64,000 nucleotides of DNA from Rhizobium sp. BK313 (lineage in GTDB: Bacteria > Pseudomonadota > Alphaproteobacteria > Rhizobiales > Rhizobiaceae): assembly GCF_014193655.1 (NCBI RefSeq), contig NZ_JACHZQ010000004.1, positions 310,001 through 374,000 of the forward strand. The letters are read 5' to 3'. Shown here piece by piece: positions 37,342 through 47,684 of this stretch. Numbering within the stretch: position 1 is the stretch's first letter; each line of letters starts with the position of its first letter. Both the position numbers and the translations under genes were made by a program. The notes under the pieces are model-generated. The model had not been told where the DNA came from. It ran no database searches and saw only the letters and a list, made by a program, of their open reading frames with translations.

Positions 37342-38865
37342 TTATTCAACAGTGGTGTCGAGGAAGCGGAAGCGGATATCGGGCGTCGGCGGCAGATTGT
37401 GGACGCGCTTGTTGATCGCATAGAGCGTATTGCTGTTATAGAGCGGGATCTCATAAGCCTGATCGGCGGTATAATCGGCGATCTGGTTCAGGATCTTCTT
37501 ACGTTCGTCGACATTGTAGGTCGCGCGCTGCGCCTCCAGCATCTGATCGAGTTTGGCGTCCTTGATGTAGGGATTCCAGAACTGGCCGCTGTGATAGAGC
37601 AGGTAGGCCGTATTGTCGAAATCGAAGGTCCAGCCGCCCCACTGATATTGATAGAGCGGGCCGGTTTTGCCGTGCGGCACCAGGTCGGTGTAATAGACGT
37701 TGGATTCGTAGGACTTCAGCGAAACGTTGATGCCGACGGCCTGCAGATAGGCGGCAACCGTCTGTGCGACTTCGCGGAACGTGGCGTTCGTGCCGATGAA
37801 GGACAGTTCGACGTTGGTGCCGGGCTTGACGCCGGCCTTGTCGAGCGCGGCCTTGGCGGCGGCCGGATCGAAAGGCAGCGGCTTCAGGTTAGGATCATAG
37901 CCGAAGGACAGCGAGCTCTGCAGGCTGGCAATCGGCTTGCCGTTGCCCTGCAGGATTTGCTCGATGATCGCATCGCGATCGATTGCCTCGATCATCGCCT
38001 TGCGAACGGCCGGGTCCTTGGTGATGCCGTCGGCGCTGTTGAAACGCAACATGACAACGTCGGGGCCGGTGATGCTTTCCACTTCCAGCTTCGGATCGCT
38101 TTTGATCGTGTCGATCAGGCTGATTGGCACCAGCGTCGCGATGTCTATACCGCCCGACTGCAGCTCGGATACCTGCGTCGCGGCCTCCGGAATGAAGCGG
38201 TAGACAAGGCCGCCGAGCTTCGGTGCTCCGCCCCAGTAGTCCGGGTTGGCTTCCAGCGTCAGGCTGACCTTGGGCTTATAGTCGACGAACTTGAACGGGC
38301 CGGTCCCGACCGGATGGAGATTGAAATAGGTATCACCCTTTTCCTGAATATATTTCGGCGGCACGATCATCGCGCCGTAGCCGGCGAGTTTGGTGATCAG
38401 CACCGGGTCCGGGTTTTTCAGGATAAAATCGACCGTATAGTCATCAACAACGTTGACCGAACCGATCGAGGTATAGTTCGCCTGCTGCGGGCCCTTGGCG
38501 CCTTCAGGGCCGAGGAGCCGGTCGAAGGTGAACTTGACCGCGGCAGCATTGAAATCTTCGCCGTCGTGGAACTTGACGCCCTTGCGCAGCGTGAAGCGGA
38601 TGCGCTTGTTGTCATCCAGGAATTGCCAGCTGGTGGCTAGGCCGGGATAGAGTTTCAGATCGGGGCCGCGCAGGACCAGACCGTCATAGAGGTTGCTGCC
38701 GATACGGCCCCAGGTCAGGGTGAAGGTATCGATCGGGTCCCAGCTGCCGTCGTCTATTTCAAGCGCGACGGTCAAGGTGCCGGCGGCATGCGCTGATGTC
38801 GTCGCGATCGGCAGAAGCGATAGCGCGGCAGCAAAAAGAAGATTGCGATATCCTGTCAGTTTCAT
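37342..38865 (-). CDS. ABC transporter substrate-binding protein, family 5
   Basis: Periplasmic protein of 507 residues. The signal is MKLTGYRNLLFAAALSLLPI, cleaved around AHA-A. The mature body carries SWDPIDTFTLTWGRIGSNLY, RKGVKFHDGEDFNAAAVKF and the late TQVSELQSGGIDIATLVP typical of dipeptide-binding proteins. AGGGGA lies about 8 bases before the ATG. The length is standard for DppA. Its operon ends in an M14 carboxypeptidase, so a short peptide or amino-acid conjugate is the likely ligand. Confidence 0.92.
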   Translation of the reverse strand: MKLTGYRNLLFAAALSLLPIATTSAHAAGTLTVALEIDDGSWDPIDTFTLTWGRIGSNLYDGLVLRGPDLKLYPGLATSWQFLDDNKRIRFTLRKGVKFHDGEDFNAAAVKFTFDRLLGPEGAKGPQQANYTSIGSVNVVDDYTVDFILKNPDPVLITKLAGYGAMIVPPKYIQEKGDTYFNLHPVGTGPFKFVDYKPKVSLTLEANPDYWGGAPKLGGLVYRFIPEAATQVSELQSGGIDIATLVPISLIDTIKSDPKLEVESITGPDVVMLRFNSADGITKDPAVRKAMIEAIDRDAIIEQILQGNGKPIASLQSSLSFGYDPNLKPLPFDPAAAKAALDKAGVKPGTNVELSFIGTNATFREVAQTVAAYLQAVGINVSLKSYESNVYYTDLVPHGKTGPLYQYQWGGWTFDFDNTAYLLYHSGQFWNPYIKDAKLDQMLEAQRATYNVDERKKILNQIADYTADQAYEIPLYNSNTLYAINKRVHNLPPTPDIRFRFLDTTVE

Positions 38866-38921
38866 TGTTTTGTTCCCCTAAGTATTTTTGTGGCTATGCA
38901 ATTCGGGTGGGTGGTCTGTCC

Positions 38922-40760
38922 TTATGGGAGGGCTGCGGACAGCTTCTGCGGCTCGGCCGCAACGAAGTGAGAGGGCGAGAATCGGCGATATTCGAGAAGC
39001 GCCGGCTCGTCGCCGATTTTCCTGACCGGGCTCGGAATAGCGCCGGTCAAAAGCAAGGTATCAATGCTGCGATCGGGATCGGGGATCGGGATCGCGGAGA
39101 GCAATTTGCGCGTATAGGGATGCTGCGGATTCTCGAAGATCTCCCGCCGCGTACCGATCTCGACGATCTGGCCGAGATACATGACGGCGACGCGATGGCT
39201 GATCTTTTCGACGACGGCCATATCATGGGTGATGAACAGGTAGGAAAGCCCGCGCTCCCTCTGCAATTCCAGCAGCAGGTCGAGAATCTGCGCCTGGATC
39301 GAGACATCAAGCGCCGAGACGGACTCATCGGCGATGATCAGTTCGGGATCGCTGGCAAGCGCGCGCGCAATGCAGACGCGCTGGCGCTGGCCACCCGAAA
39401 GCTCATGCGGAAACCGCGTCCGGTAGTCGCGCGGCAGGCCGACGCGATCCAGCAGATCATTGGTGCGCGCCTCAATTGCCGCCCTGGTCGGCAATAGCTT
39501 GTGAACGACCATCGGCTCGGCAATGCTGGCACCGACCCGCTGACGCGGATCGAGCGCGGCATAGGGGTCCTGAAAGATATATTGGATCTTCTGCAGCAGC
39601 GAGTGTCTCTCGCGCGCTTGCATTTCGGCGATGTCACGTCCGCGGAAACGTATCTTGCCGCCGGTCGGCTGCATGATCTGCTGAAGCATGCGGCCGGTTG
39701 TTGATTTGCCGCTGCCGGATTCGCCGACCAGTGCCAGCGTCTCGCCCGCTGATATCTCGAAGGAGATGCCTTCGACCGCGTGCACGCGATGCGTCACCCG
39801 GCCGAACATGTTTTTCTGCGCCTGAAACCGGGCGGTCAGTCCGTCGACCTGAAGAAGCGGCGGCTTGGCGTCTGAGCGTTTGGCATCCAGTGCATCGCTG
39901 TTGGGCGCGGGCTTCCCGGACATGCTGCCGAGCCGCGGTACGGCCGCGAGCAACGCCTGCGTATAGGCATGTTGAGGATTGGAGAACAAGGCTCGCACCG
40001 GCGCGTCCTCCAGTTTTTCGCCATGGCGCATGACGATGACGTCGTCCGCCATTTCGGCGACCACACCCATGTCGTGGGTGATGAAGATCACCGCCATCCC
40101 GAGCTCGCGCTGCAATTCTCTGATGATGTTAAGGATCTGCGCTTGAATGGTGACATCGAGCGCCGTGGTCGGCTCGTCGGCGATCAAAAGCTGTGGTCGG
40201 CAAGAGAGTGCCATGGCGATCATGACGCGCTGGCGCATGCCGCCGGACAGTTGATGCGGATAACGCTTCATCATCGCATCGGCGTCGGGAATGCGGACTT
40301 TCTCCAGCGTGTCACGGGCAATGCGATTGGCCTCGGCACGCGATGTCCTCTGATGCAGCAACACCGCCTCGGTGATCTGGTCGCCGATCGAAAAGACCGG
40401 ATCAAGCGAGGTCATCGGCTCCTGGAAGATCATCGCGATCTCGCCACCGCGGATCTGCCGGATGCGTTCGGGGTTTGCCTTGAGAAGATCGAGCGGCCCG
40501 GTGCGGCTTCGGAAGATCGCCTCGCCGCCGCTGATGCGACCACCAGAATAGTCGGTGAGGCGCATGATCGCCCTTGATGTCACCGATTTGCCGGAGCCGG
40601 ACTCGCCGACGATGGCAAGCGTCTTGCCGGCATGGACATCGAAACTGAGCGACTTCACAGCCTGGAAGTCATCGAATCTCTGGGGAAAGTCTACCGACAG
40701 CGAGCGAACCGAAAGAACGGGGGCAGAAGGGTCGCTTCGGGTCTCGGTCGGTAGGGTCAT
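38922..40760 (-). CDS. Dual-domain ABC transporter ATPase (DppD-DppF type)
   Basis: Fused ATPase of 612 residues. Both halves are complete: Walker A GESGSGKS twice, LSGGMRQR in the first half and LSGGQRQR in the second, each with a Walker B followed by ALDV. The linker around residue 290 is Asp/Ala-rich rather than the Asn-Gly type of the ATPase at 4627-6543. The ATG overlaps the TGA of the MarR gene (ATGA), so regulator and transporter are translated together. An upstream in-frame reading past 40760 is only a shadow of the regulator gene. Confidence 0.92.
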   Translation of the reverse strand: MTLPTETRSDPSAPVLSVRSLSVDFPQRFDDFQAVKSLSFDVHAGKTLAIVGESGSGKSVTSRAIMRLTDYSGGRISGGEAIFRSRTGPLDLLKANPERIRQIRGGEIAMIFQEPMTSLDPVFSIGDQITEAVLLHQRTSRAEANRIARDTLEKVRIPDADAMMKRYPHQLSGGMRQRVMIAMALSCRPQLLIADEPTTALDVTIQAQILNIIRELQRELGMAVIFITHDMGVVAEMADDVIVMRHGEKLEDAPVRALFSNPQHAYTQALLAAVPRLGSMSGKPAPNSDALDAKRSDAKPPLLQVDGLTARFQAQKNMFGRVTHRVHAVEGISFEISAGETLALVGESGSGKSTTGRMLQQIMQPTGGKIRFRGRDIAEMQARERHSLLQKIQYIFQDPYAALDPRQRVGASIAEPMVVHKLLPTRAAIEARTNDLLDRVGLPRDYRTRFPHELSGGQRQRVCIARALASDPELIIADESVSALDVSIQAQILDLLLELQRERGLSYLFITHDMAVVEKISHRVAVMYLGQIVEIGTRREIFENPQHPYTRKLLSAIPIPDPDRSIDTLLLTGAIPSPVRKIGDEPALLEYRRFSPSHFVAAEPQKLSAALP

Positions 40761-41287
40761 AGGGTTGCCGCTGACCTCGCTGCCTGTTCGTAATAGCCCG
40801 ACAGTGCTCTCAAATGCGATGCGATGTCGGAAAGATCGTCCTGAGAGAGGCCGGAAACCTTGGTCGCCTCGACCAGCAGCCGCTCGCGGATTTCGGAGTA
40901 GCGCGTCAGCGCTTCCAGGCCCTTGTCTGTGACCTGGATCATCTTTTCCTTGCCGGCCTTGCCGGTCTTGACGAGACCGGCAGCCTCCAGCTTCTTTACG
41001 GCGTAGTTGGCGACATGGGTGTCTTCGATGTCGAGCACAAGGCAGAGATCGGACAGTGTCTTTGGCCGTCCGCGGTGTCGCACCGAATGGATGATCAGGA
41101 TCTCGACCGGTGACAGGCTGGGGACACCGGCAGCCGCCATGCAACGAACCATCCAGCGGTTAAAGGCATGCGAGAAAAGGATCAATCCATACTCAAGTTC
41201 GGAGAGGGCCGGAGAACTGCCACCCGCCAGATGAGCGGACGACACGATCAATTCGCGGGGAGATTTTCGTTCCTTCGGCTTATCCAA
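40757..41287 (-). CDS. MarR-family winged-helix regulator
   Basis: Protein of 176 residues. The winged helix covers about residues 50-125: SPVEILIIHSVRHRG, then KTLSDLCLVLDIEDTHVANYA as the recognition region and KLEAAGLVKTGKAGKEKMI as the wing. It lies first in the peptide-importer operon and overlaps the ATPase start. A 16-base palindrome lies 55-70 bases upstream of its start codon, which suggests self-control of the whole operon. A ligand, possibly the imported peptide or its product, is unknown. Confidence 0.87.
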   Translation of the reverse strand: MDKPKERKSPRELIVSSAHLAGGSSPALSELEYGLILFSHAFNRWMVRCMAAAGVPSLSPVEILIIHSVRHRGRPKTLSDLCLVLDIEDTHVANYAVKKLEAAGLVKTGKAGKEKMIQVTDKGLEALTRYSEIRERLLVEATKVSGLSQDDLSDIASHLRALSGYYEQAARSAATL

Positions 41288-41341
41288 AGAGCTCTCACAT
41301 AACCGGATTGAAGTACGTCAGGCAGACTATCCGACAAAGAC

Positions 41342-41357
41342 AATTTGTCAACAAATT
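41342..41357. promoter_or_regulatory. Palindrome before the marR operon, candidate MarR operator
   Basis: AATTTGT-CA-ACAAATT: perfect 7-base arms with a 2-base spacer, the size and symmetry usual for MarR operators. It lies upstream of the start at 41287 and downstream of the convergent-end side of the oxoprolinase gene, so it can only serve the marR operon. Confidence 0.6.
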
Positions 41358-41437
41358 ATCGCTAAGATTCAACTATGATTGGCCGGCTTTTTTGCGGTGC
41401 ACACGGCCGCGTTTGAGCCGACTGCGGAGGCACATTT

Positions 41438-44400
41438 CTATGCCTCCGGCTTGCCGTAGCCGCCACCGGTCGGCGTGACGACGGTGAAGGCCTCGCCTGC
41501 GTACAGCACCGTATGGGCGGCGCCGATCAGCTCCTCGATCGTGCCGTCGTTGCGCCGGACATAGTTGCGGCCGGTCTGACCCGGTTCACCGCCCTTGACA
41601 CCGAACGGTGCGACGCGCCGATGGCCGGAGAGCACGGCAAATTCCAGCTTCTCGCGGGTTCGGATCGTGCGTTGCGTACCGTTGCCGGCGTTCCATTTGC
41701 CACGCCCGCCGGAATTCGGGCGAATGTGGAAATCCTCCAGCACCACGGGAAAGCGTGTTTCTAGAATTTCCGGGTCGGTCAGGCGCGAATTGGTCATGTG
41801 TGTGTGCACCGCATCGGCGCCGTTGAAGCCCGGACCTGCTGGAGCTCCGGAGCAGATCGTCTCGTAATATTGATAGGCGTCGTTGCCGAAAGTAAGATTA
41901 TTCATCGTCCCCTGGGCAGCGGCAAGTGTGCCGACCGCACCGAACAGGCAGTTGGTGACGGCCTGGCTGACCTCGACATTGCCCGCGACCACAGCGGCCG
42001 GATATTTCGGCGTCAACATTGTGCCCTCCGGAATGATGATCCGGACCGGCCTCAGGCAACCGGCATTCATCGGAATATCGGCCTCGACGAGGACGCGGAA
42101 GACGTAGAGAACGGCGGCGCGCGTTACCGGCCGCGGAGCATTGAAATTGTCAGCGCGCTGCTCCGAAGTACCGGTGAAATCCACCGTCGCCTCGCGCTTG
42201 TTCCTGTCGATGGAAATCTTGACGACGATCTTGCAGCCCTGATCCATCTCATAGCTGAACTCGCCATCCGGCAGGCGATCGAGAACGCGGCGGACGCTTT
42301 CGGCCGCATTGTCCTGGACATGGCCCATATAGGCGTCGACCACGTCTTCGCCGAAATGGACGATCATCTTCTTCAGCTCGGCGACGCCCTTCTCATTGGC
42401 GGCGACCTGCGCCTTCAAGTCGTTGACGTTCTGCGCCAGCGTCCGCACCGGATAGCGGGCGCCCGTCAGCAGCCTCGCCAGCTCGTCTTCGCAGAAACGG
42501 CCGCGATCGAGGAGCTTGAAATTGTCGATATAGACCCCTTCCTCTTCGATATGGGTGGCAAGAGGCGACATGGAACCAGGCGAGATGCCGCCAATATCGG
42601 CGTGATGGCCACGGCTGGCGACCCAGAAACGAATGTCCTTGCCGGCATCGTCGAAGACCGGCGTGCAGACGGTGAGGTCCGGCAGATGCGTGCCGCCATT
42701 ATAGGGCGCATTGATCAGAAAGACGTCGCCGGGGTGGATGACCGGGTTCTCACGGATGGCAGTCGCGACCGAGGCATCCATGGAACCGAGATGCACAGGC
42801 ATGTGCGGCGCGTTGGCGACGAGATTGCCCTCGGCATCGAAGACGGCACAGGAGAAATCCAGCCGCTCCTTGATATTGACGGAATAGGCGGTGTTCTGCA
42901 GCGTCACCCCCATCTGCTCGGCGATGGACATGAAGAGATTGTTGAAAATCTCCAGCATCACTGGATCGGCCTTGGTGCCGATGGCGGTGCGCTCCGGTAG
43001 CGCCTTGATGCGGCTTAGGATGATGTGATCCTTCGCCGTAAGCTTCGCCTGCCAGCCATCTTCGATGACGATCGTCTGGTTCGGCTCGATGATGATGGCC
43101 GGTCCGGTCACTGTCTGGCCGGGCAGAATCGCCTCGCGCAGCACGACGGCCGCATCGTGGCTTTCGCCCTGGGAATGGAAGGATGTGCGACGGGCCGCAT
43201 CGGCTTCGCCCTTGCCTGCCTCTTTCCGCTCGATGTCGATCTCGGCCGCCGCACCTCCGATCGTCTCGACTTCGACCGCCTCGACTACCAGCGGCTTATC
43301 CTCGGCGACGAAACCGAAGCGGCGCTTGTGCAGCACTTCGAATTCACTGCGCAGCCGCGCTGGATCGTCGATCTCGGGGAAGGTAACCTCGACCGCCAGC
43401 ATCGTATCCGTGCCGGCGTAACGGATGTGAGCGCGCTGGACCGTGCGGATATCGACCGCAGCCACGCCCTGCGCCTGCAATTCCGGTATACATTCGCCCT
43501 GCAGCTCCTTGCCCAATGCGGCAATGGCTGCCGGCGCGGCATGGTCGAGCGATACGCCGAGCGCCTTCTGTCGCGTAGCCCTGATATCGGCGAGGCCCAT
43601 GCCATAGGCCGAGAGCAGGCCGGACATCGGATGCAGCAGAATGCTTTTCATGCCAAGCGCGTCAGCAACCAGGCAGGCATGTTGTCCGCCGGCGCCGCCG
43701 AAGCAGTTGAGGGCGTAGCGCGTCACGTCATAGCCGCGCTGCACCGAAATCTTCTTGATTGCTTCGACCATATTGGCAACGGCGATACGGATGAAACCGT
43801 CAGCCACTTCCTGCGGGCTGCGGCCGTCGCCGATCTCGGCTGCCAGCTCGGCGAACTTGCCGCGCACCGTTTCGACATCCAGCGGCTGGTCCTGGTTCGG
43901 CCCGAAGATCGCCGGGAAGAATTCCGGCAGCAGCTTGCCGGTCATGACGTTGGCATCGGTTACCGCTAGCGGTCCGCCGTTGCGATAACAGGCGGGGCCG
44001 GGAAAAGCGCCAGCAGAATCCGGGCCGACGCGGAAACGATCGCCGTCGAAATGCAGGATCGAGCCGCCGCCGGCAGCCACCGTGTGGATCAGCATCATCG
44101 GTGCCCGAACGCGGACACCGGCGACTTCCGTCTCGAAAGCACGCTCATACTCGCCGTCGAAATGCGCCACGTCCGTCGAGGTGCCGCCCATATCGAAACC
44201 GATGACATTGGCGAACCCGGCCTGCTCGCCGGTCTTGGCGAGGCCGACCACACCGCCTGCCGGGCCGGAGAGGATGGCGTCCTTGCCCTGGAACATGTCG
44301 GCAGCGGTCAGCCCACCGGACGACATCATGAACATGACACGCGCGCCTGTGCGAGCAATATCAAGCTCTTCCGAGACCTGGTTAATGTAACGGCCGAGCA

Positions 44401-45064
44401 CAGGCGAGAGATAGGCATCCACTACGGCCGTGTCGCCACGGCCAACCAGCTTGATCAGCGGCGAGACCTCGTGGCTGACCGAGACTTGCTCGAAATCGAG
44501 GCGTCTTGCGATCTTGGCAACGGCTGCTTCATGCGCCGGGAATCGATAGGCATGCATGAAGACGATCGCGATGGCGCGGTAGCCTTTGGCGCGCAGATCC
44601 CGCAGTGCCGCTTCTGCCGCCTGCTCGTCCAGGGCAAACTCCACCGTGCCATCGGCAAGCACGCGCTCCTCGATCTCCACCACTTCATCGTAGAGCGCTT
44701 CGGGCTTAATGATTTCGGTCGCAAAGATTTTCTTGCGTTCCTGATAGCCGATGCGCAGCGCGTCGCGGAATCCCCTGGTCGTCAATAGCGCAAGACGCTC
44801 GCCCTTACGCTCCAGGAGCGCGTTGGTGGCGACCGTCGTGCCCATGCGAACCTCGCCGATCAAGCCGGCCGGGATCGGCTCGCCATTCGTCAGACCGAGG
44901 TGCAGGCGGATGCCGTAGACGGCGGCGTCGCGATAGGCGTCGGGATTTTCCGACAGCACCTTGCGGGCGTGCAATTCTCCTGCGGGATCGCGTCCGACGA
45001 TGTCGGTGAAAGTGCCACCGCGATCGATCCAGAAATCCCAACGACCCGCTGCGCTGCCTGACAA
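41438..45064 (-). CDS. 5-oxoprolinase/hydantoinase, HyuA-HyuB fusion
   Basis: Cytoplasmic enzyme of 1208 residues that couples ATP to opening a 5-oxoproline or hydantoin-type ring. The N-terminal half (about 1-675) is the HyuA/oxoprolinase ATP-binding part with [33 protein letters not shown] and [11 protein letters not shown]. The C-terminal half (from about 680, [16 protein letters not shown]) is HyuB-like, with [15 protein letters not shown] and [10 protein letters not shown]. Full-length eukaryotic and bacterial OPLAH-type proteins are also single chains of about 1200-1290 residues. The start is taken as TTG at 45064, because GGAGG sits 5 bases before it and the product [17 protein letters not shown] fits homologues. 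TTG at 45079 and GTG at 45076 are the alternatives. It follows a liv-type importer, which may bring in its substrate. Confidence 0.9.
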   Translation of the reverse strand: MSGSAAGRWDFWIDRGGTFTDIVGRDPAGELHARKVLSENPDAYRDAAVYGIRLHLGLTNGEPIPAGLIGEVRMGTTVATNALLERKGERLALLTTRGFRDALRIGYQERKKIFATEIIKPEALYDEVVEIEERVLADGTVEFALDEQAAEAALRDLRAKGYRAIAIVFMHAYRFPAHEAAVAKIARRLDFEQVSVSHEVSPLIKLVGRGDTAVVDAYLSPVLGRYINQVSEELDIARTGARVMFMMSSGGLTAADMFQGKDAILSGPAGGVVGLAKTGEQAGFANVIGFDMGGTSTDVAHFDGEYERAFETEVAGVRVRAPMMLIHTVAAGGGSILHFDGDRFRVGPDSAGAFPGPACYRNGGPLAVTDANVMTGKLLPEFFPAIFGPNQDQPLDVETVRGKFAELAAEIGDGRSPQEVADGFIRIAVANMVEAIKKISVQRGYDVTRYALNCFGGAGGQHACLVADALGMKSILLHPMSGLLSAYGMGLADIRATRQKALGVSLDHAAPAAIAALGKELQGECIPELQAQGVAAVDIRTVQRAHIRYAGTDTMLAVEVTFPEIDDPARLRSEFEVLHKRRFGFVAEDKPLVVEAVEVETIGGAAAEIDIERKEAGKGEADAARRTSFHSQGESHDAAVVLREAILPGQTVTGPAIIIEPNQTIVIEDGWQAKLTAKDHIILSRIKALPERTAIGTKADPVMLEIFNNLFMSIAEQMGVTLQNTAYSVNIKERLDFSCAVFDAEGNLVANAPHMPVHLGSMDASVATAIRENPVIHPGDVFLINAPYNGGTHLPDLTVCTPVFDDAGKDIRFWVASRGHHADIGGISPGSMSPLATHIEEEGVYIDNFKLLDRGRFCEDELARLLTGARYPVRTLAQNVNDLKAQVAANEKGVAELKKMIVHFGEDVVDAYMGHVQDNAAESVRRVLDRLPDGEFSYEMDQGCKIVVKISIDRNKREATVDFTGTSEQRADNFNAPRPVTRAAVLYVFRVLVEADIPMNAGCLRPVRIIIPEGTMLTPKYPAAVVAGNVEVSQAVTNCLFGAVGTLAAAQGTMNNLTFGNDAYQYYETICSGAPAGPGFNGADAVHTHMTNSRLTDPEILETRFPVVLEDFHIRPNSGGRGKWNAGNGTQRTIRTREKLEFAVLSGHRRVAPFGVKGGEPGQTGRNYVRRNDGTIEELIGAAHTVLYAGEAFTVVTPTGGGYGKPEA

Positions 45065-45108
45065 GACCGCCTCCACCAAAACCGCTCAAACATTCACTAA
45101 GAAAATAT

Positions 45109-45132
45109 CGATAAATCGTCGACGTTTTATCG
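45109..45132. promoter_or_regulatory. Near-perfect 24-base palindrome before the oxoprolinase gene
   Basis: Outer arms CGATAAA and TTTATCG enclose CGTCGACG, itself a palindrome. The only unpaired positions are one T on each side, so 22 of 24 bases pair. It lies 45-68 bases upstream of the TTG start, in the usual place for a repressor or activator site. The GTCGAC centre would suit a GntR-type protein, but no such gene is nearby. Confidence 0.62.
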
Positions 45133-45220
45133 TCAACAATGAATCCTGATCAAGGCAGGTTTAACTGCATGGTGAGGATAGGCCACAAAACCGTGCCGGC
45201 GGCAATGTCGGAGGATTTGT

Positions 45221-45937
45221 TTAGTGCAGGCCGCCGACGCCGAGCAGGCGCTCGACGACAACATGATCCTGGGCGAGGGCGCCGGGCGTCCCCTGCCACG
45301 CGAGCCGTCCACGCTCGAGGATGATTACCTGATCCGCAAAATCCAATGCGCTCTGAATGCGCTGTTCGACCAAGAGGATCGTCATATCGCCGGTCTTGGC
45401 AAGATTGGCGAAAGCGGCCATTAGCTCTTCGCAGATCACTGGCGCCAACCCTTCCAGCGGCTCGTCGAGGAGGAGCACGGAGGGACGGCCAAGGATCGTC
45501 CGGGCCGTCGACAGCATCTGCTGTTCTCCGCCGGAGAGCTGGTTGCCGAGATTTCTGCGGCGTTCCTTGAGGCGCGGAAACATGTCGTAGGCTTCCTGCA
45601 AGGCAGTCTTCGGACGGCCTTTCAAGCCGACCGAGAGATTTTCCTCGACCGTCAGCGTCGGGAAAACATCCCGCGTCTGAGGCACGTAGCCGAGACCGTG
45701 ATGCGCCCGTCTGGCGCTCGGCAGGCCGGTGACGTCAGCGGCGCCCAGGCGGATACGACCGTCATAGCGGCGCGTCTGGCCGGCGAGCGTTGCAAGCAGC
45801 GTCGTCTTGCCCATGCCGTTACGGCCAAGCACGGCAAGCCGCGCGCCGGCGGGAACGGAAAACGAGACATTTTCCAGCACCCGCGTCGGCCCATAGCCGG
45901 CGCACAGATTTTCCACTTCAAGCGGCGTGGCCGGCAT
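45221..45937 (-). CDS. livF: Branched-chain amino acid-type ABC transporter ATPase (LivF)
   Basis: ATPase of 238 residues, the usual LivF length. Walker A GRNGMGKT, the short signature LSGGEQQM and Walker B VLLLDEP are present, and EGLAPVICEEL after the Walker B is a LivF hallmark. The start MPATPLEVENLCAGYG overlaps the LivG end by 20 bases. Last gene of the livKHMGF-type operon and 157 bases before the oxoprolinase start. The transported compound is not fixed by the ATPase. Confidence 0.9.
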   Translation of the reverse strand: MPATPLEVENLCAGYGPTRVLENVSFSVPAGARLAVLGRNGMGKTTLLATLAGQTRRYDGRIRLGAADVTGLPSARRAHHGLGYVPQTRDVFPTLTVEENLSVGLKGRPKTALQEAYDMFPRLKERRRNLGNQLSGGEQQMLSTARTILGRPSVLLLDEPLEGLAPVICEELMAAFANLAKTGDMTILLVEQRIQSALDFADQVIILERGRLAWQGTPGALAQDHVVVERLLGVGGLH

Positions 45938-46682
45938 TGGCGTAGCTCCCCAGATAGGCCTCGCGCACCCGCGCATCCTTTGTGACTTCGGCGGGCGAGC
46001 CGTCGAAGATGATAGTGCCGGCGGCCAGCACGACGACACGCTTGGCGAAGCGGAAGACCAGATCCATGTCATGCTCGATCATCAGCACGGCGAGATCATC
46101 GGGCAGATCGGCCAACGCCTTCTCGATGCGGCCGGTATCACTCTGCGGCACACCGGCGGCGGGCTCGTCGAGCAACAGCACCTTCGGCTTCAACGCCATG
46201 GCGACGGCGATCTCCAGCAGTCGCTGCTGGCCATAGGCGATTTCGCTAACCTTGCGATGCATCAGATCGCCAAGACCGAGTGTGCCAAGCAGATCTTCGG
46301 TTTCGGCCATGACATCACGCATGGCCAGGAAATTGCCGAACATCCGGCCGGAGCGGCCGGAGCGCTGCAGGACGGCAAGGCCGATATGCTCGGCCGACGT
46401 CATATCCTGAAAGAGCCGCGTCACCTGGAACGACCGCACCAGCCCGCGCCGGACGCGACCGATGGCGCCGACCCTTGTCACCATCTCGCCGCCGAGACGG
46501 ACTTCACCGGAATCCGGCCGCAGATTGCCGGTGACCAGATTGACGAAAGTGGTTTTGCCCGCGCCGTTCGGACCGATCAATGCCACACGATCGCCCGGCG
46601 CCATCGAGAGGCTGACATCGTTGGTCACGGTCAGCCCGCCAAAAGCTTTCTTCAAATGATCAACCTCGAAGATCGCGCTCAT
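45918..46682 (-). CDS. livG: Branched-chain amino acid-type ABC transporter ATPase (LivG)
   Basis: ATPase of 254 residues with Walker A GPNGAGKT, signature variant AYGQQRLLEIA in place of LSGGQ (normal for LivG), and Walker B VLLLDEPAAG followed by IEHDMDLVF. Start MSAIFEVDHLKKAFGG overlaps the LivM TGA (ATGA). An in-frame longer reading enters the LivM gene and is not supported. Confidence 0.92.
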   Translation of the reverse strand: MSAIFEVDHLKKAFGGLTVTNDVSLSMAPGDRVALIGPNGAGKTTFVNLVTGNLRPDSGEVRLGGEMVTRVGAIGRVRRGLVRSFQVTRLFQDMTSAEHIGLAVLQRSGRSGRMFGNFLAMRDVMAETEDLLGTLGLGDLMHRKVSEIAYGQQRLLEIAVAMALKPKVLLLDEPAAGVPQSDTGRIEKALADLPDDLAVLMIEHDMDLVFRFAKRVVVLAAGTIIFDGSPAEVTKDARVREAYLGSYANAGHAA

Positions 46683-47683
46683 GAACGGCCCCCCTGTCGG
46701 CGGGCGACATAAGCGGCAGCCGTGCCGTAGATGCCCTTCGGCGCGAACAGCACCACGAGGATCAGCAGCAGGCCGACGATGGTCAGCCAATGGAAGGGAT
46801 TGGCGGCCGAAACATAATCTTCGAACAGCATGAAAAGCACCGTGCCGGCGAGTGCCCCGAACAATGAGCCAGTGCCGCCGAGCACGAGCATGACCAGGGC
46901 TTCGGCCGACTGTGTGAAGGATAGACTGTCGAGTCCGACCACCTGGGTGGAGATGGCGTTTAGCGCACCGCCGACACCCGCGACGGCGCCGGAAATGACA
47001 TACATCTTGATCAACGCTGCTTTCGGCGAGGCGCCCATGGCACGGATGCGCAGGGGATCTTCCTTAATGCCACGGCAGAGCATGCCGAAAGGGGATCGCA
47101 CAAGAAAACGCAGTAATATCAACACGATTAGCAGAAGTACTACGGCATAGATATAAGCCGTATGCCCATAGAGATCGAATTCGAACAGGCCGAACAACGG
47201 ATCGGTGGAGATGCCGGAAAGTCCGTCACTGCCGCCGGTCCAATCAGACGCCTTGTTGGCAAATTCATGAAAGAGATAGATCAGCGCGATCGACAGCACC
47301 AGTTGCGGCAGGCCCTGTGCTCTGAGGATGACGATGCCGCAGACCAGTCCGGCGACCGCGCCGCCGACAATGCCAGCAAGCGTCATGATCAGAGGATCGT
47401 TGATGCCGTAGTGCGCCGATACGATACCTGCGGCATAGGCGCCGGCCCCGAAGAGAGCCGCATGACCGAGCGTCGCCACCCCGCAATAGCCGGTTACCAG
47501 ATCGAGCGACAAGACCAAAAGGGCGATGGCGATCAATCGCGTCAGAAGTGCGAGATTCTCCGGAAACAGCAAATAACCGGCCGCCGCCAGCACAAAAATG
47601 ACCGCTACGGCAATAGCGTCGCGCCCGAGCGCGCGGCGTTTGCTGGCGGCGGCGATGGCCTCTCGATCCATGGTCAATGCCAT
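46679..47683 (-). CDS. livM: Branched-chain amino acid-type ABC transporter permease (LivM)
   Basis: Inner-membrane permease of 334 residues with about nine helices. LVTGYCGVATLGHAALFGAGAYAAG is the conserved LivM segment, and the docking loop is in RAMGASPKAALIKMYVIS. The C-terminus ends FAPKGIYGTAAAYV as in family members. The start MALTMDREAIAAASKRR lies 1 base after the LivH stop, with GGAAGGG upstream. Confidence 0.92.
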   Translation of the reverse strand: MALTMDREAIAAASKRRALGRDAIAVAVIFVLAAAGYLLFPENLALLTRLIAIALLVLSLDLVTGYCGVATLGHAALFGAGAYAAGIVSAHYGINDPLIMTLAGIVGGAVAGLVCGIVILRAQGLPQLVLSIALIYLFHEFANKASDWTGGSDGLSGISTDPLFGLFEFDLYGHTAYIYAVVLLLIVLILLRFLVRSPFGMLCRGIKEDPLRIRAMGASPKAALIKMYVISGAVAGVGGALNAISTQVVGLDSLSFTQSAEALVMLVLGGTGSLFGALAGTVLFMLFEDYVSAANPFHWLTIVGLLLILVVLFAPKGIYGTAAAYVARRQGGRS

Positions 47684-47684
47684 A

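Noticed and set aside
37282-38640. Plus-strand frame of about 450 codons opposite the dipeptide-type binding protein
   Set aside because: Codon bias and composition fit a reverse-strand shadow. The binding-protein motifs are on the minus strand.
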